Shown one piece after another: positions 22,551 through 34,700 of a stretch of 64,000 bases of DNA. The position numbers and the translations under genes were made by a program. This DNA comes from Mytilus californianus. Lineage: Eukaryota; Mollusca; Bivalvia; Mytilida; Mytilidae. The number at the start of each line of letters is the position of its first letter. Position 1 is the first letter of the stretch. The notes beneath the pieces are model-generated. The model was not told the DNA's origin, did no database searches, and saw nothing but the letters and a program-made list of their open reading frames with translations. The stretch is taken from NCBI RefSeq assembly GCF_021869535.1, contig NW_026262581.1, positions 120,928,771 to 120,992,770 on the forward strand, in the 5' to 3' direction.

Positions 22551-23915
22551 TTTGAATGTCACTTTGGTATCTTTCGCCTATCTTTTCAGATAATTTGTTC
22601 AATTAAAATTGACATGAAAGAGGAGGATTTTCAAATTAAAACTCCGTCTGTGTCTTAAACGTTTTGTTGACCATCACATGCATTGTAAAAGTACTATTAT
22701 TTAGTTAAGAAATATAATCAAACTAACAAGCAAACTAACAAAACTTATTACAAAGACTTTAAAAATACAACCCAAATTTTTCAGTTAATTTGAACACCTT
22801 GATATATACATCAGAAGTACAGATAATTATATTTTAGTGTACGTATCTAAGTATTGGTTAACACCACTGCATCTTTGTTCAGTTTTGTTGTTTGTGAGAT
22901 GTTCATGTCTGTCTTTGTCATAGAAAGCAAAATATCATTTCTTAGTATAAATGTGTTTATCATATATTTAGGTCAGCATTCAGTAAGAATTATTCCCGGA
23001 GATATCAGAGGTCACAATGATTGTAAAATTCATATCAAGTTATTGAACAAATACTTTGATGTTCCCTATGTTTGTCTAAATAATTGTAATATTTTTGTAA
23101 TTTATAATGAGATTGTCGTGGAAATTTGGAGTATTTGTTATCTTTCTTTAATGTAATAGGTTATAATTTGTCGCTATTACCTCACTTTTGTGTTCTTTAA
23201 TCAGCACATATGTAGCATTATCAAACATAGTAAAGAATTTCACTGAAACCGGCACTATGAGATTATCATGAACTTGCAGTGAGATCTGAGATGTGAGCTT
23301 TTGATCCAAGCTACAGGCCTCATCATGACTGTTGAAATGAAGAATGTCTATAAAAGCACTATTCCTTAGCTTTTGGTTTTGTCAATTGCTTGTATGGATT
23401 TGAAGTATTAATACACCATATCCCTTCTTTTTCATTATATTCCTCATAATAAATAAAAAAAAACCTCATTTCAGGGCAAAAACAATTTTGACTTTAGTTA
23501 ATGGTAGTCATTGAATCAAGTTAATGAGGTCAATGCTGACTCCATATGCCACATTTAATCCAACTACAGTCTAGGTATGCCTGAGATTACTATAACACTG
23601 AGATAACTATAACAGTGTTTTATTAATCTCAGGGTATGCTAGTAAGCTCTTTAGCCTTTAATGTCTTAGGCAAATGTGTATATATTTTTTTGCTATACCA
23701 GAAATTACAAAACTATACAAAAAGGTCATTCTGGAAATTTTATATACGATGTATTTTTGATGATTTTATGTTTGAACAAAAACATTAGAATCAGCCTCTA
23801 TTTAATGTGTGTTGCAGAAATTTCAAAGCCCTGTTATAAAGCAGACCAAAAGTGGGTCAACAGGGATGAAGCTGTTAAAAACAATAAAAAACTAACTAAG
23901 ACAAATTAGATAAAA
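22551..23915. other. Intergenic stretch, nothing recognised
   Basis: No convincing gene. Open frames at 22854-23156 and 23676-23909 (+) show no domain, codon bias or splice context that would support them. Confidence 0.4.
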
Positions 23916-23918
23916 GAC

Positions 23919-23924
23919 TTTATT
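23919..23924 (-). promoter_or_regulatory. Candidate distal polyadenylation signal for ERMP1
   Basis: AATAAA on the - strand in the context CAATAAAGTC. If used, the ERMP1 3' UTR would be about 4.7 kb and include a MITE and other repeats. Other hexamers nearer the stop cannot be excluded. Confidence 0.3.
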
Positions 23925-24867
23925 GAAAAGGCATGTGAAAATTTACAACATATAACAATAAACATGCATACATTATTTTTGTTTATCATTGTAAGAACAA
24001 CAAGCAGTTAACAAGAAAGTTTTGTCGAAGTGATTTATCAACAACATAAAATATGCACTTCTTATAAAAAAGTTTTTAAAAATTATAAAACATTTAAAAC
24101 ATTATAAAATTTTTATATAATTTGTTTCAAAATATTGTTAATATCATTTAAACATACACAGAAAAGGAATATACGGTACAAATTTAAGAAAGTAAATGTT
24201 ATTAATATTGAACACTTGTTATGATACAGTTGTATTACTTCCTTAAAATTTTATTTCGATGTTTTTCATTTTCTTAATAGGCTTTACCTAAACTTTTTGT
24301 CCTGAGGATACCTGATGACCTAAACACTTGTCATCTACACTAAATTTATATCATATTCTACAAGGGTCTTGAGGAGGTTTGCAGAATAGAGAATAATAGC
24401 AAAAAAATATGAAAAAATGGAGAATAATAGCACAAATTTTTTAAAAAATTGAGAAAATTGAGCAAAAGAAAAAAAAAAAAGAGAATAACAGGGAGCAAAA
24501 GTATAAAGAATTACTGTGGAATATAAAACAAATTAGGTAATACAAAACTGATTACAGATATGAACAATGTACAGAATAAATAAATCATATAATTACAGAT
24601 AAATTCAAAAGTAAAATAATTTTCATGAGAATTTCACAGAATAAGCGTTAATTTTAAAGATGAAGAAAAATGCTCCCAAAAATTAAAGAATACAGGAATG
24701 AAGGACTAGCCACCTAAACCATCTTGTATTACCTCATAATTGTCCAATTAATATATAACCAATAACCTGATAAATCTTAAAGTGTACAGAAAAATATTGC
24801 AGGAAAATAAAACAACAACAAACATTTAACAGTATAAAAGTCAAGTGCTAAAACATGTATTAAACTT
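23925..24867. other. AT-rich stretch downstream of ERMP1
   Basis: No coding signal. A-rich tracts on the + strand at 24390-24500 (repeated GAATAATAGCA...AAAAA blocks) form a short degenerate repeat. Confidence 0.45.
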
Positions 24868-24876
24868 CTCAACAAA

Positions 24877-25405
24877 CATCTTCGCTAGCCAAGGGTCACG
24901 ATCCACTTCCCTCCTCTCCACCCTTGGCGGATTGAGATAGAATTTCAGAGACACAAGGTAATGATTCGAAACTCGCTGCATCCAATCAAAAAGCGCCTAT
25001 AGCATGATCACGTGTAAATGTAGAAAGTGTATGTGAACAATTGGCACGTGCTTATTGTGCAACAAGTCTTTACATCCCTAAGCATACAACTATATTTAGT
25101 GACAATTTGAATGTTTTTAATCAATTAATAGAAGTTCCCGTGTATGTTTCTTGCACAAATGCATGAATGTCAACATATATTTTCGTTTCCTTGCTTTACC
25201 AAGTGTGTAGAATCTAGACGCTACCGTGTTTTACCTCCAAATTGAAGAGTTCAAGTGCTACCATTGGTCAAGAATAATGTATTCGGAATGGGCTTGACTT
25301 TAATCTACCAATAGATGGTGCAACAGTGTTATCACAAAATGTTGGCTTAATCTGCCAAGGGTGGAGAGGAGGGAAGTGGATCGTAACCCTTGGCTAGCGA
25401 AGATG
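24877..25405. mobile_element. MULE-like MITE, 57-bp TIRs, 9-bp TSD CTCAACAAA
   Basis: Perfect 9-bp duplication CTCAACAAA at 24868-24876 and 25406-25414. The inverted ends begin CATCTTCGCTAGCCAAGGGT and match for about 57 bp with two differences (TCACG versus TTACG, GGCGG versus GGCAG). The 529 bp carry no gene. A 9-bp TSD with long TIRs is the signature of Mutator-like elements. The high TIR identity suggests a fairly recent insertion. It lies 3.2 kb past the ERMP1 stop codon. Confidence 0.92.
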
Positions 25406-25414
25406 CTCAACAAA

Positions 25415-25859
25415 GGACTACAGAGAATGTAAATTTAATTGCAGTGAATAATGGTAGGTCATAGAAACTATAGTAACTTGAACCCATGTTTTGTAACTAA
25501 AGGAAGAAAAGTACACTCCAAAAGCAACTGTACAATACAAAACATACCAGAATATACAGATAATTCAATCAAAACATAAATGTAAAATTCAATTAAAAAA
25601 AAACTAGGTAAACAAAAGTTGGAAATAAGGCCATAATTACATACTTTAAACAACACTTACTATCAGTTAAGTATGAATTACAGTTCATTTTGACATATTT
25701 TTAGACTCAAATATATTTTCTGTTCAAATGTTTAGTGAAAAAAACTTTTACTACATTCTGAGAAAGACCAAAGGAAATTAGGAATGAAATAAGTAAATAA
25801 AAATATCACAGAAATAAAGCACACATCTCACTCAACAAATAAAATTATCAAAATCAATC
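25415..25859. other. Non-coding stretch, nothing recognised
   Basis: AT-rich ERMP1 downstream DNA with no feature I can support. Confidence 0.4.
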
Positions 25860-26230
25860 TCTCTCAATTATATACATGCAGTTTATTAAATATAACAAGA
25901 TTTCTCCTACAACTTGTAGTATCTGAGAAATTGACATAGGTAATCACAAAAACTTAATGTTGACCCTTGAACTTTGAAATGAGGTCATGGTCTGGTTAAT
26001 CATGTCTCAATATACCTAATATGGTTGTCCTATTACTCATATTCACTAAAAAAAAAGTTTTTTAGTGCTCATTTAACCATGAAAATGAGGTCAAGGATAT
26101 ATCCCAGACGGAAACTTCAGACCATAAGGCATCTGTATACCAGACAGTGATTATCCTGCTCCTTATCTACAAAAATATAAAGCTTTAAACAAAGAGCAAA
26201 CGCTGCTGTCACCAACAGATTAGCTTACCT
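25860..26230 (-). repeat. Degenerate hairpin-headed tandem repeat, minus
   Basis: Contains the family blocks TTGAACTTTGAAATGAGGTC and CATGAAAATGAGGTCAAGGA in about two units, and ends GCAAACGCTGCTGTCACC. It is related to 48330-49260 but more decayed. Confidence 0.6.
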
Positions 26231-26924
26231 ATGATTCCCATTCTGAAACATTCAATTGATGCAGGCTAGACAAAAATTAACACAATTGTCAAATAGTCAA
26301 AAAATAAAATTCTGACAAATTAACAACAAAAAAAATTGAATTAGTTTTTATAGAGGGTCACCCCCCCCCCCCTCCCCTTCCCACCCACCACTTTAATAAT
26401 GTATTTCATGAATAAATTCTACCAATAATTCTAAACCTGATCTAAAATTTATTGACACAAGTCAGATAGCCAATTTTTAAACTCAATAAACCAGAGTATA
26501 GTCAAAGGTCTTTAACTGTGCTACTTTAATTCATACTGGATAAGGTAAATAGTGTAGAATGTGGTCATGGACAGCATGGACAGTCTGCCAGTCATGAACG
26601 TTGCATTTTACTGGAGTATTAAACATCACATTACTATACATAAATCTGTAACAAATTTGATATGAACATGATATAAATATAATATAGTAAAAAGGATTAT
26701 CAAACAACTATACACACAAATTTTGATTTCAACTTTAAAAAATCACATTCAACATAATATATCTAATATATAAAAAAGCATAATCATTTGATCTGTTTCA
26801 TGCACAGAAGGCACTTTTATAACATTTATGCATTGAAAATTGTTCTATCACCCTAAGTAACTGAGACAGTACTTGCATAATACATTGAGGTAGAGATGGC
26901 AGCTAGGGAATGGGTATTGCCTAA

Positions 26925-27150
26925 ATTGGGACTTATGAACTACTCAGTGTTAGTGCTTGGGATATTAGGACTCTCAAAGTATTGAGTGTTTGGGGTATTG
27001 GGACTTATGAACTTTTCAGTGTTATAAGTATTTGGGATATTAGGAGTCACAAACTATTCATTGTTAGGGTTTGGTATATTGGGACTTTCGAACTATTCAG
27101 CATCAGTGCTTTGTATATTGGGACTCAGTGTTAGTTTTTGGGATATTAGT
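26925..27150. repeat. ~45-bp minisatellite, about five degenerate copies
   Basis: Units read GGGATATTAGGACT...GAACTATTCAGTGTTAGTG with small indels. The bounds are approximate. Confidence 0.75.
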
Positions 27151-28037
27151 CTTATTAGCTATGTTTACCCCCACATTTTTATGTTTATATTAACCAGGAT
27201 TCTTGTCAGTGATTGTCAATATTTATATAAAGTTATGTGATGTCAATGATATAAGTAGACAAAATATAAGTACAAACTTGTAAGGATATGTATATGTGTG
27301 ATGGATTCACAACTCTAAACAATAAATAGTGACCTATAAAAACTCATGCTGATTAACACTACATAACATAATGGTACCCACTGATTCAAATGTAGTATTG
27401 CTAATTGATACAGGAATCAAGCTTAGTCTAAATGACTTTGAATTCATATAAAAATAAATTGCTTTGCCGAGCACAGCTGGATACGACCGCAGAGGTCCAA
27501 CCCTGAACAGTTGGGGCAAAAATGGACACGATATTCGCGTTTGATACAGGTCTGAATTTGGATTATAATTAAATATTTGACACATAATAGGTTTCTGACA
27601 CAGAATAACTGTAGTCAAAGAACTTAGAATTGGTTATATGATTTGAATTTATATTCAATTTTTTTATTTTGTTCAATACACTTTGCTGTAGCGAATTGAC
27701 CCCCCCTCCCCCCACAAAAAAAAAAAAAAAAATTTACCTCCCTTTTTATGTATTTGTGCAACAATACACTATGCTGTTGCGTATTGAACCCCCACACCCC
27801 CCCCCCCCCCCCTTTTTTTCCCCCAAAAAATTCTTCCCCTCAAGATATGGCCATAATCTCAAATCAAATTTCCAATGGAATTTGCAACCATAATTACCCA
27901 TTTAAATACATCATAAAAGTCTTAAAATTGAAAATGACATACATAATCATGGCTAAAATTAATATTCCTTAATAGTAACTTCTAAAAATAAATTGACAGC
28001 TAATCATCTCAAGACAATACAACATTTCTTTATACAT
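27151..28037. other. Non-coding stretch with C-tracts
   Basis: ERMP1 downstream flank. It has two homopolymer-rich spots (27701-27730 C/A tracts; 27790-27825 C14 then T7). A short block is duplicated around them (ACTTTGCTGTAGCGAATTGA and ACTATGCTGTTGCGTATTGA), so this is a local direct repeat. Confidence 0.5.
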
Positions 28038-28110
28038 AATTTAAAAGCAGTGTAAGGGAGGTAATCAAAACGTTGTGTTTGGATTACCTCCCTTACACTG
28101 CTTTTAAATT
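28038..28110. repeat. Perfect 29-bp inverted repeat with 15-nt loop
   Basis: The arms at 28038-28066 and 28082-28110 are exact reverse complements, containing AGCAGTGTAAGGGAGGTAAT. It lies 490 bp past the ERMP1 stop codon and would fold in the 3' UTR if the transcript extends this far. Confidence 0.9.
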
Positions 28111-28530
28111 GTCTTAAAAAATTGTCCATTAACCAGGAAACCATTGTTTTTCCCCCTTTTTTTGCTCCTAATTCCTAAACGGTTTGAGCCATAACCCCCC
28201 AAAGCAAATCCTAACCATCCCTTTGTGGTATGGAAACTTGTGGTATAATTTCAGAAAGATCCATACACCTTTTCACAAGTTATTGTCTGGAAACTAGAAA
28301 AATGCTTATTTGGGCCCCTTTTTGGCCCCCAATTCCTAAACTGTTAGGACATAACCCCAAAAATCAATCCCAAACCTTCCTTTTGTGGTTATAAACCTTG
28401 TGTTTAAATTTCATAGATTTCTATTTAATTTTACTAAAGTTATTGTCCAGAAACCAACTGTCTTCGGACGACGATGACTACGACATGATACCAATATACG
28501 ACCTCAAAACTTTTTGCGGTCGTATAAAAA
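28111..28530 (+). repeat. Interspersed tandem-unit repeat ending GCGGTCGTATAAAAA
   Basis: Two diverged ~175-bp units with CCTAATTCCTAAAC, CATAACCCC, CCTTTTGTGGT and AAGTTATTGTC blocks, then GGACGACGATGACTACGACA and TTTTTGCGGTCGTATAAAAA. This looks like a common bivalve repeat as I remember it. It sits 70 bp beyond the ERMP1 stop codon. Confidence 0.7.
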
Positions 28531-28599
28531 TTATAAATTTCCAGAAAACATTTTTGTAATGGACCTGAATACTGATAGGTATATAAAATATAACAATTT

Positions 28600-28770
28600 T
28601 CAAAACAAATATGAATCATAAGAACATATCCACGACATGGTGACCAACCAATCGGGGAGACTCTTTATAAAATCATCCAATTCAGGAGATGTCTTGTCTT
28701 TGCCATGTGAGTAGTGGCCATTCAAGGCAATATCAACCAATGGCTTGTCCTCTGGATATCCAACAGGTGC
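28600..28770 (-). CDS. ERMP1: ERMP1 exon 14 (C-terminus, stop TGA)
   Basis: Residues 856-911, phase 0. Begins [20 protein letters not shown], continues through [19 protein letters not shown], with TGA at 28600-28602. Acceptor TTATAG ends at 28771. Confidence 0.93.
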   Translation of the reverse strand, partial: APVGYPEDKPLVDIALNGHYSHGKDKTSPELDDFIKSLPDWLVTMSWICSYDSYLF

Positions 28771-31700
28771 CTATAACATAAAAACTCTGATAAACTGCCC
28801 ATTACTAATTAATTCATACCATCATGAAGACCATATAATTCATACCATCATGAAGACCATATAATTCATACCATCATGAAGACCATATAATTCATATTAA
28901 GTGATCAAATATAACCACATTCTTCCAAGAGCTGTTTAAAAATGACAAGCAGAACTTAGATAAAACACCTCTGACAAAGATTTCCACTATTATATAGTTT
29001 CAATAGTAATTTAATTCTAAATTGACAAGAGTGAATTGTGTTATTCAATTTTACCTTCTGAAACTTGTAGTCTGTATCATAAGCCTGATAATTATGAATT
29101 AGAATTTTAAACTGATTAAAATTACAATACTATATACCTTTATATCAATAAAGAAATTCCATGGATGATCTGGTTTTATTCCATAAGAATAGTAAATGAA
29201 GTATGTAGTTCCTGGAACACCTGATGGCAGTCTTGTTGGATATAGATGAGAATCATTAGTTATAGACCATCTTGTAAGTACAGCACCTGGGACTGGAGTA
29301 ATATATATGGACAAATGATCTGGTCCTACAAATATAAACAATCAATCTATTCAACTTTGAAGTGTATTAATTTTACTTAACTCAAGTATCACAGTCTGAG
29401 ATGAACTCTTCTATTTATTTAGTTCTCAATAACAATTTTCATTTTTCATAATACCAAAAGTTTACCCAAAGCCCCACATTGTCGAAGTCTCATCAGATTC
29501 CTCAGTTCAAAGACTCATAACTCCTACAAAAGTCAACTGATAAAAATTTCTTTAGAATATGGACATCTACATACTATGTCCTTATTATCTACAAAGTTTC
29601 ATGACATTCTGTTGTGTGGTTTCAGAGAAGTTGTGATGACAAACTGTTGCAGTAGTATATTTATGCTGAAATTCTAAGTCCTGTTCTTGTCATCGCAACT
29701 CCTCTGAAACAACACTACGGAATTTCATGAATCTTTGTAGATGATAAGGACATACTATGTAGATGTGCATATCAACAGGAAATTATGATTCAACTTTTCT
29801 TCTAGGAGTTATGCTCCTTTGAACTTAGAATTTTGGCCTAATATACTACTGCAACAGTTTGTCTTCTCAAATCCTCTGAAACCATACAACAGAATTTCAT
29901 GAAACTTAGTAGATGATAAGGACATACTATGTAAATGTGCATATCAACAGGAAATTGTGATTAAATTTTTTTTCTAGGCCCCTTGGAACTTAAAATTTTG
30001 GCCTAAATATACTACTGCAACTTTGTCATCACTATACACAACAGAATTGCATATGCACAAGAAATTTTTATCAGTTGACTTTTTTAGGAGTTATGAGTCT
30101 TTGAACTTAGTATTTTGTTTGCCTAGTGACAATGAGGGGTGTGGGGTATGTTAGCTTGCTCACAAAGGTTCTTTAATTTTACATACGATGAAGTGAGGCA
30201 TTCTCTTAATAAAATACATACAGGGGGGCAGACAGAATCTCTGTATAATAATATTACGGTAAATGTAGAACTCATGAGAGGAAAAAAGTTAAGATTAACT
30301 GTTGACCCAGAATTATGGTGACATGCAGCAAAATTAAAGAGGACAATCTCTCATTTAGTATGAAATTGTAACTACATACATAATATGAAAAATACTTGTA
30401 TTTCAATTGTTTCAAACACCGTTAAAGGGATATACATTAACAGTTGAGATAAAACTATAATATAAGCAGGGTACTTACAGATGATGTTCAAACAGTACAA
30501 GAATATCACATAATCCTAATTTATATGGTAAACAGGCTTATTGCAGAATGATAATTCTTTTAACATATCTATTATTTCAACCATACCCATTCATATCATC
30601 GATGCAGAATTTAAACTAGCAATCATGCATTATATAGACCATCCCACATCAGCGAAAAGACCATCACACTTTGATGCAGACTATTGGACTTCAGTGTCCC
30701 CATCACACCTAAAGTCCTAAATATATAATATCATTGTTTTTTTCATTCAATTCATTGGCTTTGAATTTTATACTTTTGTTTGTTTCCTTATTTTCTAATT
30801 AAAAAATTATTTGGAAGATACTAACCTGTCACATCAATGTGAAATCTGACAATTCTTGGCCTGTCCTTGACGATTATCTTCTTTGTCAACTTAACAGTAA
30901 CAGGAATTCTAAAAACCGGAGGTGGCTTTAGACTGTATAATGAAAGCCTGAAAAAAAAACAAGATAGACAACTGTGAAAGAGGTGGCCCAAAAAAATCCT
31001 GCTAAAGGATAATAATGTGTCATTTTGAGACTACCAATTTCTGTAATAGTTCAATTTTACAAATGCCTTTTGTTTATTATTATCTACTAAATGTACTGCT
31101 TAAAGCAACAAACCTTTTTCACATTAAAATTCGGCTGGCCTAATAGGCCAATGCAAGATTTTATCATCACTTAGTGTCCAAGGGTCTGTGGGTCTACCAA
31201 TTAAAGTTCATTCAAAAGTCTTCTCTATAAATTCAATGGACTACCGGTAATTGGAACCAAACATTTTTCCACTAAGGTTATCAGCCATACTTTCAGGTAT
31301 TCTGCTGATAATTTGTAATTGATTGTTTACAGATTTATTGCAGATAAAGCAGGTGTCAATTTTTTTTAAAACTCAAAAGCCATTGTTCTAGCTACATAAT
31401 TTAAAATAAAAGATTTGATGTATTTTTTATAATATTGGAAAATGTTTGATCAATATTAACATATATGAAAATTTATAAAATGCACATGTTATCATGCTAA
31501 GCATACCCCCACTAATAATTCAAAGTAGTTTTTTTAGTTCATATTGAAATATTCAAAGTATCTCCAAACCAAAAGTAGTTGTCTGAAAGATCTGAATGGT
31601 GCTCATATGTTACAACTCATCATGTCAAGATGGTGAACAAATATGAACTGATATATTATGTTCAGTAGTACATGAGAACATACTTGACAGAAATATTTAC

Positions 31701-34700
31701 TCCCTATATCCTATATCCCAAAAGTGTGTCATCCCCCTCCTTACAGGAATCATCTTTTTCTGTAAACACTTCAAAGAGTTGAACTGAGTATGTTTAAGAC
31801 AGTTATTTGGTTTTTTTTGTGTCATTGGGTTGCTGATTCATTGACATGTTTATGTTACAGTACAAATTGGAATCCAGTAGGATTCAGAATTCTCCAAGTA
31901 CAAATTGGAATTCAAATATCCACCAGTAGAAATTGGAATTTTGATTTACACTTATTTCAAATAATTGCTTAAAATTTGTCAAAATTGAAGTGTTTAACCA
32001 TATATAGGTGTTTAGGTTACCTATTCTTACATCACACTCTGACTTCTTTTAAACTGAGTTTTACTGTGTGTATTTCTGTGTGTTTGTCTATTCCACATTG
32101 GCTAGAGGTATAGGGGGAGGGTTGAGATCTCATAAAACTTGTTTAACCCTGCCACATTAATGCGCCTGTCCCAAGTCAGGAACCTCTAGCCTTTGTAAGT
32201 CTGATGTGTTTTTGAATTTGGTTCATTTATATGTTTCAGAGTTTAGTGTGGCTTCCATTTCGCTGAACTAGTATACATTATTGTTTAGGGGCCAGCTGAA
32301 GCTAGCCTTAGGGAGCATGAATTCCCTGCTACATTGAAGACCCATGGGTGACCTTGGGCTGTTTTCTGCTCTTTGGTTGGGTTGTTGTCTCTTTGACACA
32401 TTCCCTGTTTCCATTCTCAATTCTATATTTACTTTGATCAAATGTTCCGAAATAAACTAAAGTGTTGTTAAAACTTTTTAAGTACCTCATATGAACTTAT
32501 GATACTGTGAATTTTAGAAAAGATTAAAGGACTTTTAGAAAAATGCACTACTGTAAAATAAATTCATAAGAAATTATCCCTACTGCTTTTCTGCTTGAAT
32601 TAGACAAGTTCGATTATATTAGTTTATTTCATTATAAAGAAAAACAAAATATTTCTTTTATTATGACTTTTTAAGTAAACATCTAGTACAATCCAGGATC
32701 ATCCTACTACAAATCTGGATCATCAAATTTCTACTAGTACAAGGAGGATTCTGGATCCTACTGGATTCCAATTTGTACTGTAACATATGCCTCACATCAC
32801 CTTTTATACATAGTGACCACTGACAAGAATCTTGGTTGATATAAACATAAATATGTGTGGAATCAACTACGTTTGTGATAACAAAAAAAAATGCATGCAT
32901 TTTAGTGTAACAAGAAATGTTTCCTTTAGATACCAGTAAATGGATGGTCTGTCAAGATAATGTTGGTTAGTACGGGGAACAGTGTGTATATGGATATGGT
33001 GACCAGTAAATAGATGGTCTGTCAAGATAATATTGGTTAGTATGGGGAACAGTGTGTATATGGATGTGGTGTGGATTATAATATGACATAACAGTTTAAA
33101 CTCTGTGATCAAATTATTATAAACTATGATATAGCTTCTGTTAAAGTAATTATATTCATGTGTTAAGTTCTAGGTTCTATGATGAGAGAAATCAGAGTTA
33201 TTATAGATGTCTGTGGCTCTAAGTTATCTTATTAAATACTGGTACTACCTGGTAGTTTTTCATTCAATGATATTGACTTTCTACATCTGATTATTAAAAA
33301 GCTGCTTATTGTTGCTTAAAATCAACTTTTCCATTGTTGTTCTTAAAAATGTGACATTTTCTTTTTTTTTCCAGCAAAAATAAATTGTATTCTATAAATA
33401 CTTTTACACCAAGCTTTTGTCATCAGGTTACCATTACTTGTACATTGGACTCCCAAAATATGCAGCAACACAAAAATAACAGCATTAACACTTTGAAGCG
33501 GAGAAAATTTACAAAACAAGTGACACTTTACATAAAGCCACAATAAAAGAACATGCATTTTAATATCCCACACCCACCTAGCATCAATTACATGTATAAG
33601 CGGGTACATGTATGGCATGCCACAGTAGTTACCCTCACACTTTACATAATGGCTATCACGAATCACTGGATTGTCTTGTATTAAGTTGGCACCATTTTGG
33701 TCAAATGCCAAATACCATATCCCTGAATCACTCCTATTGATACTTCTATCATGGTTGTGGAAGTTTCTGTTAATATGCTGAAAGAAAAGAGACAACTAAT
33801 TCATATTATGAAATTAAAATAAAATGCCAACATTCCTAATATATTTTTATGATCTCATTTCAAGTTTAATAGTCTTTGTGAAGGCACAATTTTATAGAAA
33901 AATAGTTCTTCCTTTTTATTTTGATTGTATAAATAAACCAGATGTTCAAAGTAGCCTGTATTGCTCTCTTCACATGCATGCTTTAATTCAGATATAATAG
34001 AAATATCTTTCAGTCAATATTGATAACCAAATTTTGGAAAAGACATCTTAAGCTTACATGTACTTAATTTCACATTTTCTGCATCACTTTTCCTCCAATA
34101 TTTTGATACGTAATCTTGAGCATACATATGTATAGACAGCTAGATTGTACAGCTGTAGCTTATGGATAAAAAATAAATGTGTAATGAGTAGGTATTCATA
34201 ATTCAGTTAGACATGCTTAAATTGAACCAGTTTGATTTAGATGAGACAGGTTTTGGTATATACAGATAAAATTACTAAAGAATATAAATCGTGTATCCTG
34301 ACACAAGAATTAAGATTAGACAGTGTTCCACTTTATAACAGTGTTCATTTTTAACAGGTTTAACTGTACATAATCATATAAAAAAATTTAAACTTTAGAA
34401 AAAATAAGACCAGTCAAAAGCAACAACTAATTCATATCAAATTTTCTCTATCCTACGATTCAAATTAAAAAACAGGACTAAGAAAGAAATGTCTTACGAA
34501 GAACAGTCCTCTCTGTGCCGTGGGACTCTCCAAATTACCACTGTATGGGAATCCAAGACTAGTAAACTGTGTAAGTAGAAGACTACTAGCTAATATCACA
34601 CTTAATGCAGCAAGAAGTGGCTTCATATTAGAACATAAATATACAAAACCAACCTACAATAGAAATAGTAATTTGCTTTAAATCACATTTATATATGTGT

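Noticed and set aside
27669-27972. Proline-rich frames
   Set aside because: Generated by C-tracts (27701-27720, 27790-27812); no other coding signal.
33343-33795. 150-residue frame as a single gene
   Set aside because: Only 33578-33777 is ERMP1 exon 11. The extensions on both sides pass splice sites into intron.
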